Shown piece after piece: positions 11,170 through 25,700 of a stretch of 64,000 bases of DNA (position 1 is its first letter; each line of letters opens with the position of its first letter). A program made the position numbers and the translations under genes. The notes beneath the pieces are model-generated. The model worked only from the letters and a program-made list of their open reading frames with translations, was not told the origin of the DNA and ran no database searches. This DNA comes from Solen grandis (lineage: Eukaryota; Mollusca; Bivalvia; Adapedonta; Solenidae): the NCBI GenBank assembly GCA_021229015.1, contig CM037788.1, positions 49,787,040 through 49,851,039 of the forward strand. Reading direction: 5' to 3'.

Positions 11170-11960
11170 GTGAAACATATAGCCAAGACCAAATTCATCT
11201 AGGTTATTTAAATGGTAATGCATCAAATGCTTGGAAGTAAATGTCGCGTTATTTTGAATACAATTTGCATATTGTTCATTAAAGATATAAAAAGGTAAAG
11301 AATCTGTGTTAATATTTTAAGCCAGTTTTTGAAAATTCGTTCTTGACTTAATAATGCCAATAAGAAAATTTCCCTAAGAAACCGACATTTGAAGTTTGTT
11401 TTCTAACCCCAAGTAAATATTTACAGAACAACGTGTGCAACTTATCAATTTCTTTAAAATATGCCCCAGACAAAATAAAAATAAATTTAAATTTAATTTA
11501 ATCCGACTCTTGAAAAAATATTGATTATATGCTTTATATGTTTGCTCATTTAAAATCTTAACAGCATTATTAAAAGTGTTGGCCAAATATATTCCCAAAT
11601 CAACTAATCAACAAGCTCAAAAGTTCGTTATTTATATTTTAACTAAAATCGCAATGACTTTTTCTGTTTTCAAAAATACAATTTTTCGTTTTCGTCGTAT
11701 TTGTTTTAATCCCCATTTACATGAGCACTTATAAATAGCGTTCCATTGGCTTTGCGAACTTTCATAATAAGTTGTAATCAAGGAAATATCGTCAGTTAAG
11801 AGAAACATACAAATACATAATTCATCCATATCATTATCTGTAAGGTTACGAAATCAACTGATTTTTAAATGCCATCAATGAAAAGAAAAAATAACACAGG
11901 GGATAGAGGCAAAAGAAAAAATAACAGGGGATAGAGGCAAAAGAAAAAATAACACAGGGG
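11170..11960 (-). pseudogene. LINE reverse transcriptase relic
   Basis: Minus-strand fragments read LSPVLFFLFIDGI (RT motif 4 context), then TDDISLITTYYESSQ, where the usual ADD is changed to TDD, then KWGLKQIRRKRKIVF (typically K-x-GL-x-x-N-x-x-K-T-K). Further on are GIYLANTFNNAVKILNEQ and KAYNQYF. Order and spacing fit a LINE polyprotein, but stops, frame changes and the damaged catalytic motif mark it as dead. Confidence 0.65.
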
Positions 11961-11965
11961 AGAGT
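11880..11965 (+). repeat. Short tandem repeat of ~32-34 bp
   Basis: About two and a half copies of AAAAGAAAAAATAACACAGG followed by GGATAGAGGC at the edge of the LINE relic. The second copy lacks CA, giving the length difference. Confidence 0.75.
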
Positions 11966-12426
11966 ATTCAAGAGGATACATGTTGTGACCATTTGCTTTT
12001 AATATTAAAAAAGTGTTGCTTTTATGCAAGTTTTTTAAAAGAATAATTCTATAATAAGAACGATTTGAATTTCACAAAATTACCATTTACTGTGACTATT
12101 AATTGTTGATATTCTTTTAAATAAAACAGCTTCTATTCTTTCATCGTTTTACCATAACATGTGTATACGTTGGGAATGGGAACTCAATATAAATATTTAT
12201 ACAATTACAAGAACTTTATTGCTCCTTATAAATATTATATGTTTGATGACAGACTTCGTGAGGGACCATTGCCTGAAATACTGGAAATCATACACATAAC
12301 GTTTCATCATTAGTGCCAATCGCAAAAGGTGCATGTGTGTGATATCTATATGGATAAAATGTTTATTGTATGAAGATTTAATCGTCAGAAGTTCAAGAAC
12401 CACTGTTCAATTATCATCAAAAAAGG

Positions 12427-12737
12427 CAAACTCCACACAGTAGTTACCTCCCCTTACAGTTGTAATTAACCACTGCCACCACACGTAAAAATTAACAGAA
12501 ATTAGCTATTTTTTCTTTTTCCAAAAAAAAAAAATTATTTACTGCGAATGTCATTTCCCTGAGTATGTTTTCTTTAATAACATCAAATATCGCCTCGTGG
12601 TAAAAAAAAACAACATAAATCATTAAAAACAATGTTGTTGTGACAGCAGACAGAGACGCCATTTTGTTAGTTTACCATCATCACGTGACTTTTGTGACGG
12701 CAGTGATTTTTTTGCTTGCAAGGGAGATCACTGTGCA
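12427..12737 (+). mobile_element. MITE (CAAACTCCAC ends), older copy
   Basis: This is the second copy of the element at 31829-32142. It shares the left end CAAACTCCACACAGTAGTTA, an A-rich centre, GACAGCAGACAGA.ACGCCAT and TTTGCTTGCAAGGGAGATCA. The right end is mutated (CACTGTGCATAG) and no target duplication remains. Short frames over it (12640-12866, both strands) are not genes. Confidence 0.8.
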
Positions 12738-14669
12738 TAGCTTGTTCAAAATGAGTGATTTCCTAATTTCGGTAAAGTTTTGCAAGAGTGTTAATTGTAT
12801 TCTAAAGATGACAACGTGGGATACCATTACATAAATCTGGCTGTGTTGATTAACAAGTACGAACATGGATGTAAAAATAAGTTATCATGGTTTAAAGGCT
12901 ATGGTTTGGACCATTTAATTCAATGAGTTTAATTGTAACATACTTAATTGTATTATTACGCGCATTACTGCTACGTTCATGATTTTTCAAAGGAGAACGC
13001 CTACTTAGTACAGAAAGCCACAATTTAGATAGCTAATAGACCAATTTTAAAGACATCATTTTAAAATGAAATCTCCCAAACCGCGTTATTTGTTTTGCAA
13101 TTTCATATACCCTTTACATATGTTGCGTTGTCACTGATGTATATACCGTGGGATTTTCAATTGGCAAACTACATATTTTTTATGCATTGCTTACCGATGT
13201 AACCATGTGTAGTAATGTGATGACTTTTCAAAGAAGTTACGAAAGCTGACTTTCAATATCCGAATAACTTTATGTAACACGCCGTTTCATTGGTCTAATT
13301 ATTCGTGCAGTCTCGATACGGATCAAATTAAATGTCTTATCAATAATTCAAGAACTAATAATAATCTAACGTAAAGACCAATTGTAATGATCTATCTAGA
13401 TAAAAAATGCCACTCATTGGACTTTGACTTTATGTTTTTTTACTGAATAAATCTTGTCTAAATGTATGAAAGGGTATCAAAAAATAGGTTAAGCGTATCA
13501 TATGATATAGTGCGAATATTTGATTCAAATATGATTTTATTCTATTTTATTTTATCCACTACCCACTTCGCAAGGAGTCGTGCTAAAAGATAGGAATGGA
13601 TGTGTTTGTTTGGTATTAATAACTATCTGATGAATATTGTTTCTCAGTGATCTGCTTTTTAAAGGTACGGACAAAGAAGCACAAAACTGAAAGGAATCAA
13701 CTTTTATATTTAAACAAATTAAATATAAACATTTTATGAGCTAAAACATAAGGAAGTCAATATCTAGTTATCACAAATGAATGTTAAATATGTACTCAGT
13801 CAAATATATGAAGTAACAACTTAAAACATTATATATAATAGGTCCCATGAAGGTTAAAATGAATAATTCTCTGGAAAGAGTCTTGTTAACTATGCAAGAA
13901 ATCAGCAATTGCCCCTTGTGGAGAACACTTGCAATCTAACATTAATTATAATCTTGTTAAAATTACACCACATAACTTCAATAGAAGCGTTTTTCTCACG
14001 TAATTTATTTCTCTTGAATTCCCCAATAATGTGATGTTTCGTGTGCGCTAGACCAGCGTATCATCGTGAATAATAAAGGATTTTCTAATGAAATCATAAA
14101 TTGTGTTTGAACCCGGTTGACTTGTCTTTTCACAGAGCTATTTCTTTCTTTCTGCTTTCTATAGAGATCTGTGGTTGATAGCTGAATTGAATCTCGATTT
14201 TCATTGTCAAGGAAAAGAAAGACGAATGATTTTTGAATAGAATTGTCAGCTTTCAATACCATGTAAAAGAATTTTGTTCTTGGAATATTACAGTGCTATT
14301 ACTTGCAGATAAAACGTCGAGTCCCTGATGAGGATGTCTATACCATTTGTTCGGATAAAAATAACACCTAACCGAGGCAGTGCACTGATGAGACATCGAT
14401 GATGAACAGCCAAAAACATTTTTTTTGCCGAAAGATTTCAAATGATTATTTTATCACAATGACGGAGCAAATTCATTTAGAATTCTACAATCTGCAGAGT
14501 ACATTTGAAGCTTTGCAGTGATGAAACGGGTACCCTCGTTTGATGTAATTGTTAAGGTTTTGGGCACCCATTAAATGGTTACATGTGGTGTTTTATTTTT
14601 ATTCTATATACATGTACGATATATATGCAATCATTGTATATGTATTAAACATGTGAGAAAATAGGTTCC
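12738..14669. other. AT-rich intergenic, nothing recognised
   Basis: Open frames at 14005-14441 on the minus strand have no family resemblance and no supported splice structure. I see no repeats with clear ends. Confidence 0.4.
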
Positions 14670-14910
14670 ATAAATATAATAAAGTACGAGTGTAGAAAAT
14701 TAAGGAAGTAATTTGGATGCGCATTATCTATAAATAATAGATGTCGGCCTCTGTCAGACTATTATACACAACACATAGATCATTGATATTCTAGCGTGAA
14801 GTAGCTCCATAAACACAAAGGAATGACAAAATGCTACCAATTACTTCATTGGTATACATTTTCGTCTATACTGTGCATTAACTGGTGATTGAAAAAGATC
14901 GATTTAATGC
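14670..14910 (+). repeat. Diverged dispersed repeat, copy 2
   Basis: Partner of 9240-9480 in the same orientation; see that entry for shared phrases. The similarity is clear but interrupted by indels. Confidence 0.55.
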
Positions 14911-15690
14911 AGACATGGTTTCCTCTCTCCAAATTTCACTAGATATACAAATTAACAGGTTCTACGTGAAATTTATTGATGTTAGCGGGTATCTTACGAC
15001 ATCATTGTCTATGATCGATTTTGTTAGCGTTAGCTTCTAACAATTATCATAATTTAATTATGAATAAATAGTTTAAATTGAACCTGATGTTATTGAGGTG
15101 TTAAGTTTACTGTTATCTAGACAGCATCGAACTGTTGTTGTTTTTTCCGGTTTTTTTTTTGGTTTTTTTTATTATTATTATTTTATTTTTTTCCTCTACG
15201 AATATCTTTCTTTACCAAATAACGCTTCCTCCATCCTTGGTACAATGCAGATAATACGCTATAGTACCAGCTCTATATAAAAGAGATATGTTAGTTTCTT
15301 GAGTTTGCTTCCATCGCCTGTGTTAACAAGGAGAGAGAATACAGTCGACTGATTTGATACGTTCTTTATAGGATCAAAACATGTTATGGGTGATATACGT
15401 GTATAAATATACCATTTAATTTCTTAAATATCTCCTTTAATTTCGAGTCCTTTATTTTCAAATGCACCAATATTTAAAGCTGTTTTTCACTAACTGAAAA
15501 CGAATAGTAGTTTATGGATACCAAACAGTTTGTGGTACAATGTTTCAAAGCTAAAATGAGAAATTTCTTCATCAATAGAGGATACGTTATCTAAATATTT
15601 AAAACAAAACTGGGTCACATAGAATATGCCAGTGTTATGATAGGAGTCATCCCAACATACAGGAAATGAAATGTGTGTTTGTGTGCTGGA
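14911..15690. other. Intergenic, T-rich tract
   Basis: A T-rich low-complexity tract at about 15138-15192 makes up most of a short open frame. Nothing else is recognisable. Confidence 0.45.
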
Positions 15691-16099
15691 TTCTAAGTCT
15701 CACCGACAGTATTTCAGTCACGTGTAGACTATGTCCACTTCATCGTCGGAACCCACGTTAGCTCAATACGCTTTGGTTAGTTATCTGATTAGCAAAACGT
15801 CGTACTCATAAAATTATTAATAGGCATTTCATTGGCTCAGTGGGTGAGACAGCAAAGCGACAATATGGATTATTTGACCAATGAAATGGCGTCAGCTTCG
15901 TTCTACTATGTAGAGGTAGCGGTACGTTCTTGTCCAAGCGTATAGGTTTACCTTGCAGGAACAATGAGTCAACTTTTACTTTTGTAATTTCAATAAAGAG
16001 GATTCCAAATACAACGCGTGGCTTCATTGGTCAGCAAGTAGCTAATTACTATTCATGAAAACGCAGTTGTTTCATCAGTTGAAAATCCAACGATCTATA

Positions 16100-16330
16100 C
16101 GGTAGTGATAATGGAATATACACCGTGGGTTCGGACGATGTGTCTTTTTGAGACAGATATAGTGCTTTCATACTGCAGTATCATGCTGTAGACATGTGTC
16201 AAGTCACATTATCCGGATACCGGGTCAAACGGTCCTGAAAATACCCTTTTTATGAGCGTCAATGTAAGGGAGCTATACCAATGCAATTTTTTACGACTGG
16301 AAATTATTTGACGATCATCACTACACTCTT
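16100..16330 (+). mobile_element. SINE family C fragment
   Basis: It matches the fuller family C copy at 25487-25765: GATGTGTCTTTTTGAGACAG, ATATAGTGCT, CTGCAGTATCA, then ATTATCCGGATACCGGGTCA and TTTTTACGACTGG. A shorter piece is near 15695-15760. Ends are unclear. Confidence 0.6.
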
Positions 16331-17448
16331 TGATGACATCTCAATACTGGTGTTCTATCAAATATAACTGCCTAAGTTCAGCATCAGAATCAAAACGGTT
16401 TGATAAATATACATGTAAATGAAATATTGAACCAAAATCGGATAAAAACAAAATGCCGACTTTTTTTACAGTGCTGAGTACAAGTCTTTGTTTGCGAATG
16501 GATTCGTAGCATCAAACATGTAGTCAAACGTGAGTACGGAAGCTTGTTTGGACCGTGTTATTATGGATATCTGTCACAAATGGTGGCAAAAACATAATTT
16601 TGAATTTGGATTTGAGTGGTTTTTTGTTGCTTTTTTTATTAATAAATCAATATTTCTTATTTTGTGGAAAGTATTATAATCAGACTTCTTTCCTTCAGAC
16701 ATTGCTTACATCACGTATTTTACACTAGTTAAATCATACAAACACTTCTATATTGTGCGTCAGCGTCGTCAAATAATGTAATTATTAACAAAATACACTC
16801 GGTATCAATTCCAAATAGTCATGTTTTCCAATCAGTTGGCTCCTCTCTTGATATAATACAATTAACAGTAAATTTAATAGACAATAAATAATAAACAAAA
16901 CATTTGTTTAAGTCATTTATTTACGTTTTACAATTTTATAAGAAGACATATATATTAAATCATTTGAAACAATCGTGAATGAATAAAACAAAACTAATGA
17001 CGTCCACCGTAAATTCAGTGTTCATTCCTGATATCTCCAAACATAGTTAACAATTGTACCACACCAATGTAGATAAAATGTTTACACAGCCACAAACAAA
17101 CACTGATATCAATGTCATTTTAATAATATGATTGTAAGATTGACTACTGGTTGCATGTAATGACAAGTGTATACAAATACGCATGCCAAGTTATCACCCG
17201 TCTGTCGCTAGGTGTGCCTGTCTGATGACTAAGACATCTGTCAAATTGTCTACTTTCCATCAACATTGGGTAGGTGCTAAGTAACATTCAAATACTTAGG
17301 AACTTAATTCTGTACCCTTACTTCACTTAAAATTACATTTTTCATTTCTTCATACTTTGAAACATCATAAATAATGGTAACTCTTAACTTCTGCTTTCAT
17401 ATTTCGTAGTTCTAAAACAAGAAATACAGAATGTGTCCACCTTTTTTT
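16331..17448. other. Region 3' of the aminotransferase gene
   Basis: AT-rich. The phrase near 16680 (AGACTTCTTTCCTTCAGACA) recurs near 45643, a hint of another dispersed repeat. No gene seen. Confidence 0.4.
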
Positions 17449-17454
17449 TTTATT
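17449..17454 (-). terminator. Possible polyadenylation signal of the aminotransferase gene
   Basis: AATAAA on the minus strand about 175 bases after the stop codon. It sits in a T/A-rich tract, so it could be chance. Confidence 0.3.
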
Positions 17455-17628
17455 ATTTTAAGTGTTACTAAGCAGTAATATTGTTAAAAGGAGTTGGATC
17501 CAGGTTAAAGACAATTATGGTCTATATGAAGGCATGCGTATAGATGATTTCTCCATATAAAAATAACACTTTTCATGAAATACTTCCTTCAGAAAGTCAA
17601 CAGAGATCTGGTAGGAGGATGCTCTGAG

Positions 17629-17682
17629 TTAAGCACGACCATTGCTGGATGACAGCTGGTGTAAGACCCATGTTTTCAAGAC
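17629..17682 (-). CDS. Aminotransferase coding exon 14 (stop codon)
   Basis: The acceptor is TCTGTGATTTCAG at the edge of the 24-bp repeat array. 17 codons, VLKTWVLHQLSSSNGRA, then TAA. The short hydrophobic/Trp-containing helix fits the end of the family better than the bare stop after exon 13. Moderately sure. Confidence 0.65.
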   Translation of the reverse strand, partial: VLKTWVLHQLSSSNGRA

Positions 17683-20600
17683 CTGAAATCACAGAAGAGC
17701 AAATATTTCATTATCACTATCAACAAATATTTCAGTATCACTATCAACAAATATTTCATATCACTTTCAACAAATATTTCAGTATCACTATCAGCAAATA
17801 TTTCATTACACTTCACAAAATTATATTCATTCTTCACTTTGACACAAATATTTCAGTTCTCTTTCAAATATTTCGTAGTCTAAACAAATATCAATGTTCA
17901 CTTTTTTATATTTATTTTAAGTTTACTATAGCACAAATAATTTTTAGATTTCATAAAATATTATCTATATGACACGTATAGAGATATTTCATTATCACTT
18001 TTCATGAAATACTTCCTTACAAATCAACAAATATTTCTATAGACACTTGTGAACATTAAAATTTCATTAATCACAGTAAGCAAATATTTCATTATCACTA
18101 TCAGCAAATATTTCATTATCACTTTCAACAAATATTTCATTATCACTTTCAACAAATATTTCATTATCACTTTCAACAAATATTTCATTATCACTTTCAA
18201 CAAATATTTCATTATCACTGAGGATTTCTATTTTTAAAGAATCAATTTATTAAACTTGACATCAAATCATGAAACTAGGGGATATTTGGAAACGTGATTT
18301 TGCGAGAATTGGACAATATGCTGCGTGATTTTGTGAGATTTAGACTAGTTGTCTAATTTTGTTTAATAGATCTTTGCTATTATCCATTCGACTTATATTG
18401 TATCAGACCTGAATCCCATCGTAGACATTGGAGCAGAAGTCCGCTACGAACTTGTCCGTCACCTGAGTTTCGAGTCCAATCCTTCTACTTTCCTCCAGCG
18501 CTTTCTTTCCATCAAAGTCAACAAAACACAATCTTGTTGTGAGCTCCTTCTCTGGTCGTAAAAATGCAGGACCCCCGGCCATCACCTGGTATCATAAACC
18601 AATGAGGATTTAATGATGGATAAATGTATGTTTAACAAAACAAGTCTGGGATTACTGTGGTCCAAGATGCCCCAGGTTATAATGAAGATACGTGGCTGCC
18701 ATAAATTCTGAGAATAGTCACGTATTGGCATCAGAAATTAATGACAAAACATTAAAATATTTATCTATGGGTAAATATGATCATTTTATTTGTGAAATGG
18801 CACCCTGCCGTCACAATATGATATACATACCTCAAAGACGGTTATAATTCGGGTGATAAAACTAAATTAGTCTGGCTTTGCAAATAATATCGTGATGATC
18901 ATAAAGGTTAGAACTTGTTCAATCATAATCTTATGTTATCGGAAATTTTTCCAGATATGTTTGTATCACCCAGTCTTATATATTTTCAATAAACACATGT
19001 TTGTTTATTTATATTACGCCATGAAGAAATTCATAGGGCAAAATGTTGGTGAGTAAGAAAACTTCGAGGATGGTATTTTTTTAAATTACATGTACACTAT
19101 TTTCGAGGAATAATTCATGATCAATTAAAGATAATGTTAAAAATGACAAGAGTCATTTTTTCTATCTGTGATTAATGGTGATTAATGTTGGCTGTGTTAG
19201 CGATTTATGTTATATCTTTATCATTGGAGGAACAAGTAATCTTCAGTATCTCTCTCTCTCTCTCTAATTACATTTTTACTGTTGCAATTAGTTATTTAAT
19301 AAGAAAATGCTGTATTTGTCTACATGAAGAAAGAGATGTTCTTAGGTAATGTTGTCTCCAGCCCATCCTTCAATTTTGAAAATAGATCTATATGATAACT
19401 GTATATTTAAATTTTAACACTTCCAATAAAACTAACAAAAATAATCTGGTATTTCAAGTACTTCTGATATTTGTATCCACTTACTGAGATTTTTGTCTCT
19501 TCGAACAGTGCATTGACCATTTCCTCGCATGTATTTATATCCCTGGCAGCTAGACTGTCCTTCAGGATTTTGAAGTCCGGGAAGATGTAGTATCCGGCGG
19601 TTGGCGCAATGGCTTCAACACCGACTGACGTCAGCTCCCTGTGGGTGGTGAAATAAGAGCTGATGTATGGACACACGTGATAAGGACAGAATGACCACAA
19701 ATATAAATGTGCGACGCCATTAGGTGAGTGTATCACAAACATCGCCATGCCAAAACGTTTTCGGTTCAATTATATTCTCTATTACACAATGTTCCAGTAT
19801 GGACTATTTACTAGATGTCTGGTACGACGAGACAAGGGTCATATTTTTGCATAAAACTTAGCGCAAACTTACTTTGTTGGCTTGAGATATAATGTTACAT
19901 ATGTATGAGATTAATACGCGATAAGGTTTTCAAACTAAACACACTTTTAAATCATTTACTTAAGTAAAAAGAGCACAATATCTTCAAGATTTGTGGTTGC
20001 AACTATATTTAAATCATTTGATAAATTGCTTGTTTGGGTTAAACGTCTCACTAACAGTAATTCAGTCATCTGGAGACCATGTCTCCTTAAGACAGATCTA
20101 GTGCCACAACACTATAGTATCACGCTCATGACACGTGGCTGTCGGTGGTTCTACCCGGTTGTCATTGTGCATTCTGAATATTCCCCCAACTTATAGATAT
20201 CACCGGGTGTCGCTGATGACTGGAATAATACCTCCAAACAGCAAAAGCACCCAACATAACTAGCAGTGAAACCGTCTCTCACCTGAAGCAGTAGTTGGAG
20301 ACCGCCGCCATTATCCTCGTCGTGTGCTTCATGTACTCGAGGCATTCAGTCTCAGCTTGTAGAAACTAGAAACATAAACAAATATTGATAATTAATCATA
20401 TAAAATGTACCATCACCTATGGCAAGTTCGCCAGTATCATGTTGGTGTCTTTAAGGTAAAGTCCCTGTAATGGTTCCCCTACATTTCGGACCTCATGGCC
20501 TTTCACGGAGATAACCAAGGTTTCCTAATGTTTCATTACGGTACCTTGGTTATCTTTGTAAAGGTTAAATGGTCCAAGACTTAGCAGAACCATTACAGGG

Positions 20601-22727
20601 ACTTTACCTTAAAAGCAGAAATGGGAAACAACTGTGTTTTACTCGACGTTTACAGGCATTTTCTCTGCTGCAAGTTCAAACATATATTTATTATATATAT
20701 AGCAAAAAATGCTATTTAATGGACATGCATGCTGATAACAATATCAAATCAATCATAAATGTAATTAAATTTGAGCAATAAGTCAATCTTATTGGAATTA
20801 CTAAATGCACTTTTGTCTCAATTTCATCTCTATTTACCTCAAAAAGGCTAATATCTTTGTAAATTAAACAAAAATAAATAAATAAATAAGTTTAATACAG
20901 TATTCAAACGAGAACAATATCTTGATTCGATTCAATTTAAATTTGAATATGTCTTCACTATATGAAAGGAGAAGGACAACTCATTAATCAGTTTCTGACG
21001 GTCGTTATTTTTAAACTGTTCTGGAATTGGGGATTTTATTCTCTATCAATTTGGTTATAATGAATGTCGTATATCATAATAAAATGATGTAAAATAAAGA
21101 TCTAAATGTGTATTCACATCTCACTTTATTAGAAAATATTTCGATCTGATTCAAGGGAGATAATCCATCAATATCCACGTAACAAAATCTACATATTTAT
21201 GTCTCGTTTCAAAGACTTTACTTCTAAGACACATGATTAAACATTGTCATTTTTTTTCGGGGGTGGGGAGAGGGGGGGGGGGGGCACAAAAAAAGAGAGA
21301 AAAAACAACAACCAAAAAACACTTCGTATCTCCAATTTACTAATTAACTTAATATATTTCAACGCGTGATCTCTCTTTTTAAGAAGTCACGTGTTTAGAT
21401 AGCGGTAAACGTGGTCAGCGGACGATTGCACTTACTTAAAAGTACATCCATTTATACAGGTGTACATACGCAGCTATGTACATGTGTACATTAATATAGA
21501 TATGAACGGCGATTGATTTTAAACAGATCAAACAAGCAGAGTAAACAAAGCTATCATTTCACCCCCTATTGACCGGTTTACAGTAAAAATCAGTCTAAAT
21601 AGAATTCAACAATTTTACATTTCTGTCATTTTCAGTATATAAGTTCTAAATAACTTCGCCAGCCAATAAAGTATTTCACGTGGAGAGTTGACCTCACCTC
21701 AGTTACAGCATATTGTATGGGGGCGGGAATGGAAGTGTAGGTATGACTAGCCGCACTCCTCACGGCCGCCCGTAACGTTGACAGCTGGGGCGGGTATACA
21801 TGGTAACCCACCTGAAGCATAAACACACGTGCACATATCATAGTGCTGTAGACAAGCACACAGTGGATATATACGCACTACCTAAAGCAGTGGCCAGGGA
21901 TCGAGGCTATGGCTTCCCGGGTACGAGACGGATACTCTTACCGCTCGCATTCCAGTATCAGTACATATCGGTCATGTGACATATCGGTCATGTGACTTGG
22001 TGTGGCATCATTTCACTCCTATATAATTCACGCCAGCATCTCAAGGACGTATGTTCGGTCCCAGGCCGCGCAATACATGTTCTCATTTAATGGTATAGTA
22101 CCGGGACAAGTTGACATCTGATGGTATAGTACCGGGACAAGTTGACATCTGATGGTATAGTACCGGGACAAGTTGATCCGGTGTCGTGATAAAATGATCG
22201 AATATGATATCATCACATGACTACAGACAGTCCCCAAACGGCCGTTGTAATGTCGTTCGGACGTCAAACAAAATATTTCACGTATTTCTGGTAGCACATA
22301 AACTTATATACAACAGGCAAAGACTACAATTTGAAGAAATGGTGTCTAGTGGAAGAATATATTGGTAGCCAAACTCTACGGTATTTTTTTCAGAGTGATC
22401 CGTATATCACGTGATGCAGGGGGAGGGGCATGAAGACCCAGCAAGCAGCGCCGACACTTACACGCCAGCCCCCGGCACTCGCCCACTTCGACAGCCCGGA
22501 ACATAGTATCGTTCCTTCCTGGTATACCTGCAATGAAGAGAGGTGAAAGTTGTTCAAGCATTTTTATCTTTAAGGTCAGTTTGGAAACAATTTTTTATAT
22601 TCATACTTGGTGGAAATCCGTAGATTATAAGACAGGTACTTTGAGTGCCGGAAAATTATGAACCAAATTAACTTTAAACCAACAAACTTCGGACCCGCAC
22701 TTAAATGCGCTACAATTAGAAAGATTA

Positions 22728-22774
<47 letters not shown>

Positions 22775-25700
22775 CCATTACATCATACCGTACACAACTT
22801 TATAAGTTTTTACAGTTCATATGAACATGCAGGTGATTCACATTGTACAGATGAATGTTTATTAGAAGCATTCCCTTTATCATGTTATAAAAATACCAAT
22901 AAAATGGTAATACCGTCAACAGAACAAACATGCTAATAACATAGGAAGTATGGAGCAGAACAATTAATCTACAAAAAATAATTAAAAAGTTATGAAATTG
23001 TTAATAAAAACAGCGCGATATAATTATAGGAAAAAAAACTGTGAGAGACAAAGAAAATAAACGTGTTGTTAATTTAATTTAGTAACAATGCAGAAACTAA
23101 GAGAGACAAAGAGTCGCACAAATCAAAATACAATGAAAAAAAGATGAGAGAAAATGCGAAAATTGTAATAGATTAAAGAGAACAAGAAACGCCGGATTAA
23201 TTTTTATGCAGATTTGGAGAAATTTATTAGATGGTATTTAGACTAAATTGAGCTGGATCTTTAAAAACTAAAGAAATGCTATGTGGAAATGATCCTCTTT
23301 AACTATGGTTGGACTGGTCGTATGTGGCTTACGACAGTCAAATGGTAAAGTCTTGAATCTGGCACATCAGTATTATTAAGGTAAAGTCCATGTAATGGTT
23401 CCGCTACATTTCGGACCTCATGGCCTTTCACGGAGATAACCAAGGTTTCCTAGTGTTTAATTTGGGTACTTTGGTTATCTTGGTAAATGTTAAGTGGTCC
23501 AAGACAAAGCGGAACCATTACAAGGACGTGTACATCTGGATGATTAATCGAGGATATGAATTATATTGGAATTGTTCAAAGTGGGGGGGGGATCAGTCTG
23601 GTTCCCCGCACTTTGAACAGCCCCGTTGAAGTTCAGTAGGGTGAAAGGAAAGAGCAAGATATGTGGAAGCTCCATACAAAAAAAAATGTTTTCTATACGG
23701 AAGTATATAACCCATTATTGACCTTTCACCCCTAAGCATGACATTGCCCCCTTTTTAGCCACAGATCCTGGTCATGAACTTCTCACCATCTCAATTTGTT
23801 AAATATATTTATTTAAATAACTCAATGCAATGCAAAATTATGGTACCGAACAAAGAAATCTAACGCCCATTCGTACAACCGTCAAACGTACAACATGGCC
23901 CCATGTTCTCGAAAATAAAATGGTACTTAACCCTTTCCCTCATAGAGGAAACCACGAAAAGACCTATGCGAACAGCATAAAACCAGATCAGCCTGCGAGT
24001 AACTCGCAGGCTGATCAGGTTTTATGCTGTTCGCTGCTCCTCAGTGGTCTGGAAATGAGGATTTTATAATTAAATTTGGTAAGGTTTAACTGTGGTTTTC
24101 TGCAGATCAGGCTTTATGTGGTACCTATTGAGTGCGTCAAAATGAGTCTATATAAGGGAAAGGGTCAAAATGAGTCTATATGAGGGAAAGGGTTAAGCAT
24201 TTTCGAGAACACGGTGCCAGGTCTTCCAGCTGGAAATCCTGGTTAAAATGTGGAACAGAAAACTCTAGAAATAAAACTTACTTTAGCCATTGAAAAGTGG
24301 TCACCTTTGTACTTCAACCTTGCGTATATTTCGTCAGACAAGACAAGTATGTTGTGCTTCCGACAAACATCACTGTGAACAAAAACAATAAACTAGAAAC
24401 TGAAGACATACAGCCATTGTTTCATTGTAGGTAAATCACACTTTGCTAAACTTTTAATCATAACACACACGAAACATTATGTAGTGTATTCATTTTATAA
24501 ACATGTACATGTAATGATAATAATAATAAAAAAAAATCACAAAGTGGCTATTAGCTACAGATTATCTACACCCACAAAAACAGTCAAATGAGAAAATAAA
24601 CGGGCGTTGGAAAAAGACATATAAAGAATTTGATTGTGGCAGGAAAAAGGGATAAACAAATGAAACAAGTGTTGTGATACATTTCTTGTCTGAAAATGAG
24701 GTGTTTTACAAAGATATTGAGCAAGACAATAAACAAATCGTTGATTCTACAAACTGGGCTACAGAAGCTCGAATTCCACCGCATTCTTCAATTCTTGTAT
24801 TAAGAAAAATATTTTAAGAAAAGTGCATTGCTAAGTTGACATACATATTTATCTTACTGACTAAGAATGTGTTAAGTGATGAAATAGTTTGGTATTTCTT
24901 GTAAAAAATGATGTACTTTTTTGATAAGTATCTAAGTATGACTTAGCGCAAAGTAACGGTGGTGGAATTCGAGCAGGAAATAGTGTCAATAATTTTAACT
25001 TAATTTCCTAAAATCACGTGTATTTTCCTTTAGAGTTCAGATATATGAACCTTTTCCGTGTTCACAGATGTATTCAAAACACACACAAACTGTCCAATAG
25101 CTACATTTTGATAAAAAGGTAATAAAGGTTGACCTGGTCTACACAAAAAAACCGCATGGTTTTGTGAGTGTGATTTTGTTTTTGAACAGCTGACCAATCT
25201 ATGAATAGAATAGACGGAGCATGCATTCGCTGGAAATGTGTAATGACATCAGTTTTACTATAGGGCCCTTGTCTTTGTAAAATTTTAAATAAGTGTAGGG
25301 TACCAAATTGTTCACAAAAATAACAACTATAAAATAATAAGCCAACAAACACGGTCTGTATTTTACCTCAACGCTTGAAGATCTCGCTCACTATAACTTG
25401 TTCCAGCTGAAACAAAACTCATCGTTAGACATAGACATGGTATATCTTGAACCAGAAATGTTGAAATACGCTGTTCTATTAATGTTTGTTGGGTTTAACG
25501 TCCCACCGACAGTATTTCAGTCATTTGGAGATGATGTCTATTTGAGACAGATATAGTGCTGCCACACTGCAGTATCACACCGTAAACATGTAGCATGATA
25601 TCACACCCAGTCACATGATACTGACACCAGGCTAACCAGTCCTGTAACTACCCTTATATGCTGAGCGCCAAGCAAAGGAGCTTTAATAGTAAAATTTTTA

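Noticed and set aside
12640..12866. Frames on both strands
   Set aside because: They lie over a MITE copy also present at 31829-32142; not a gene.
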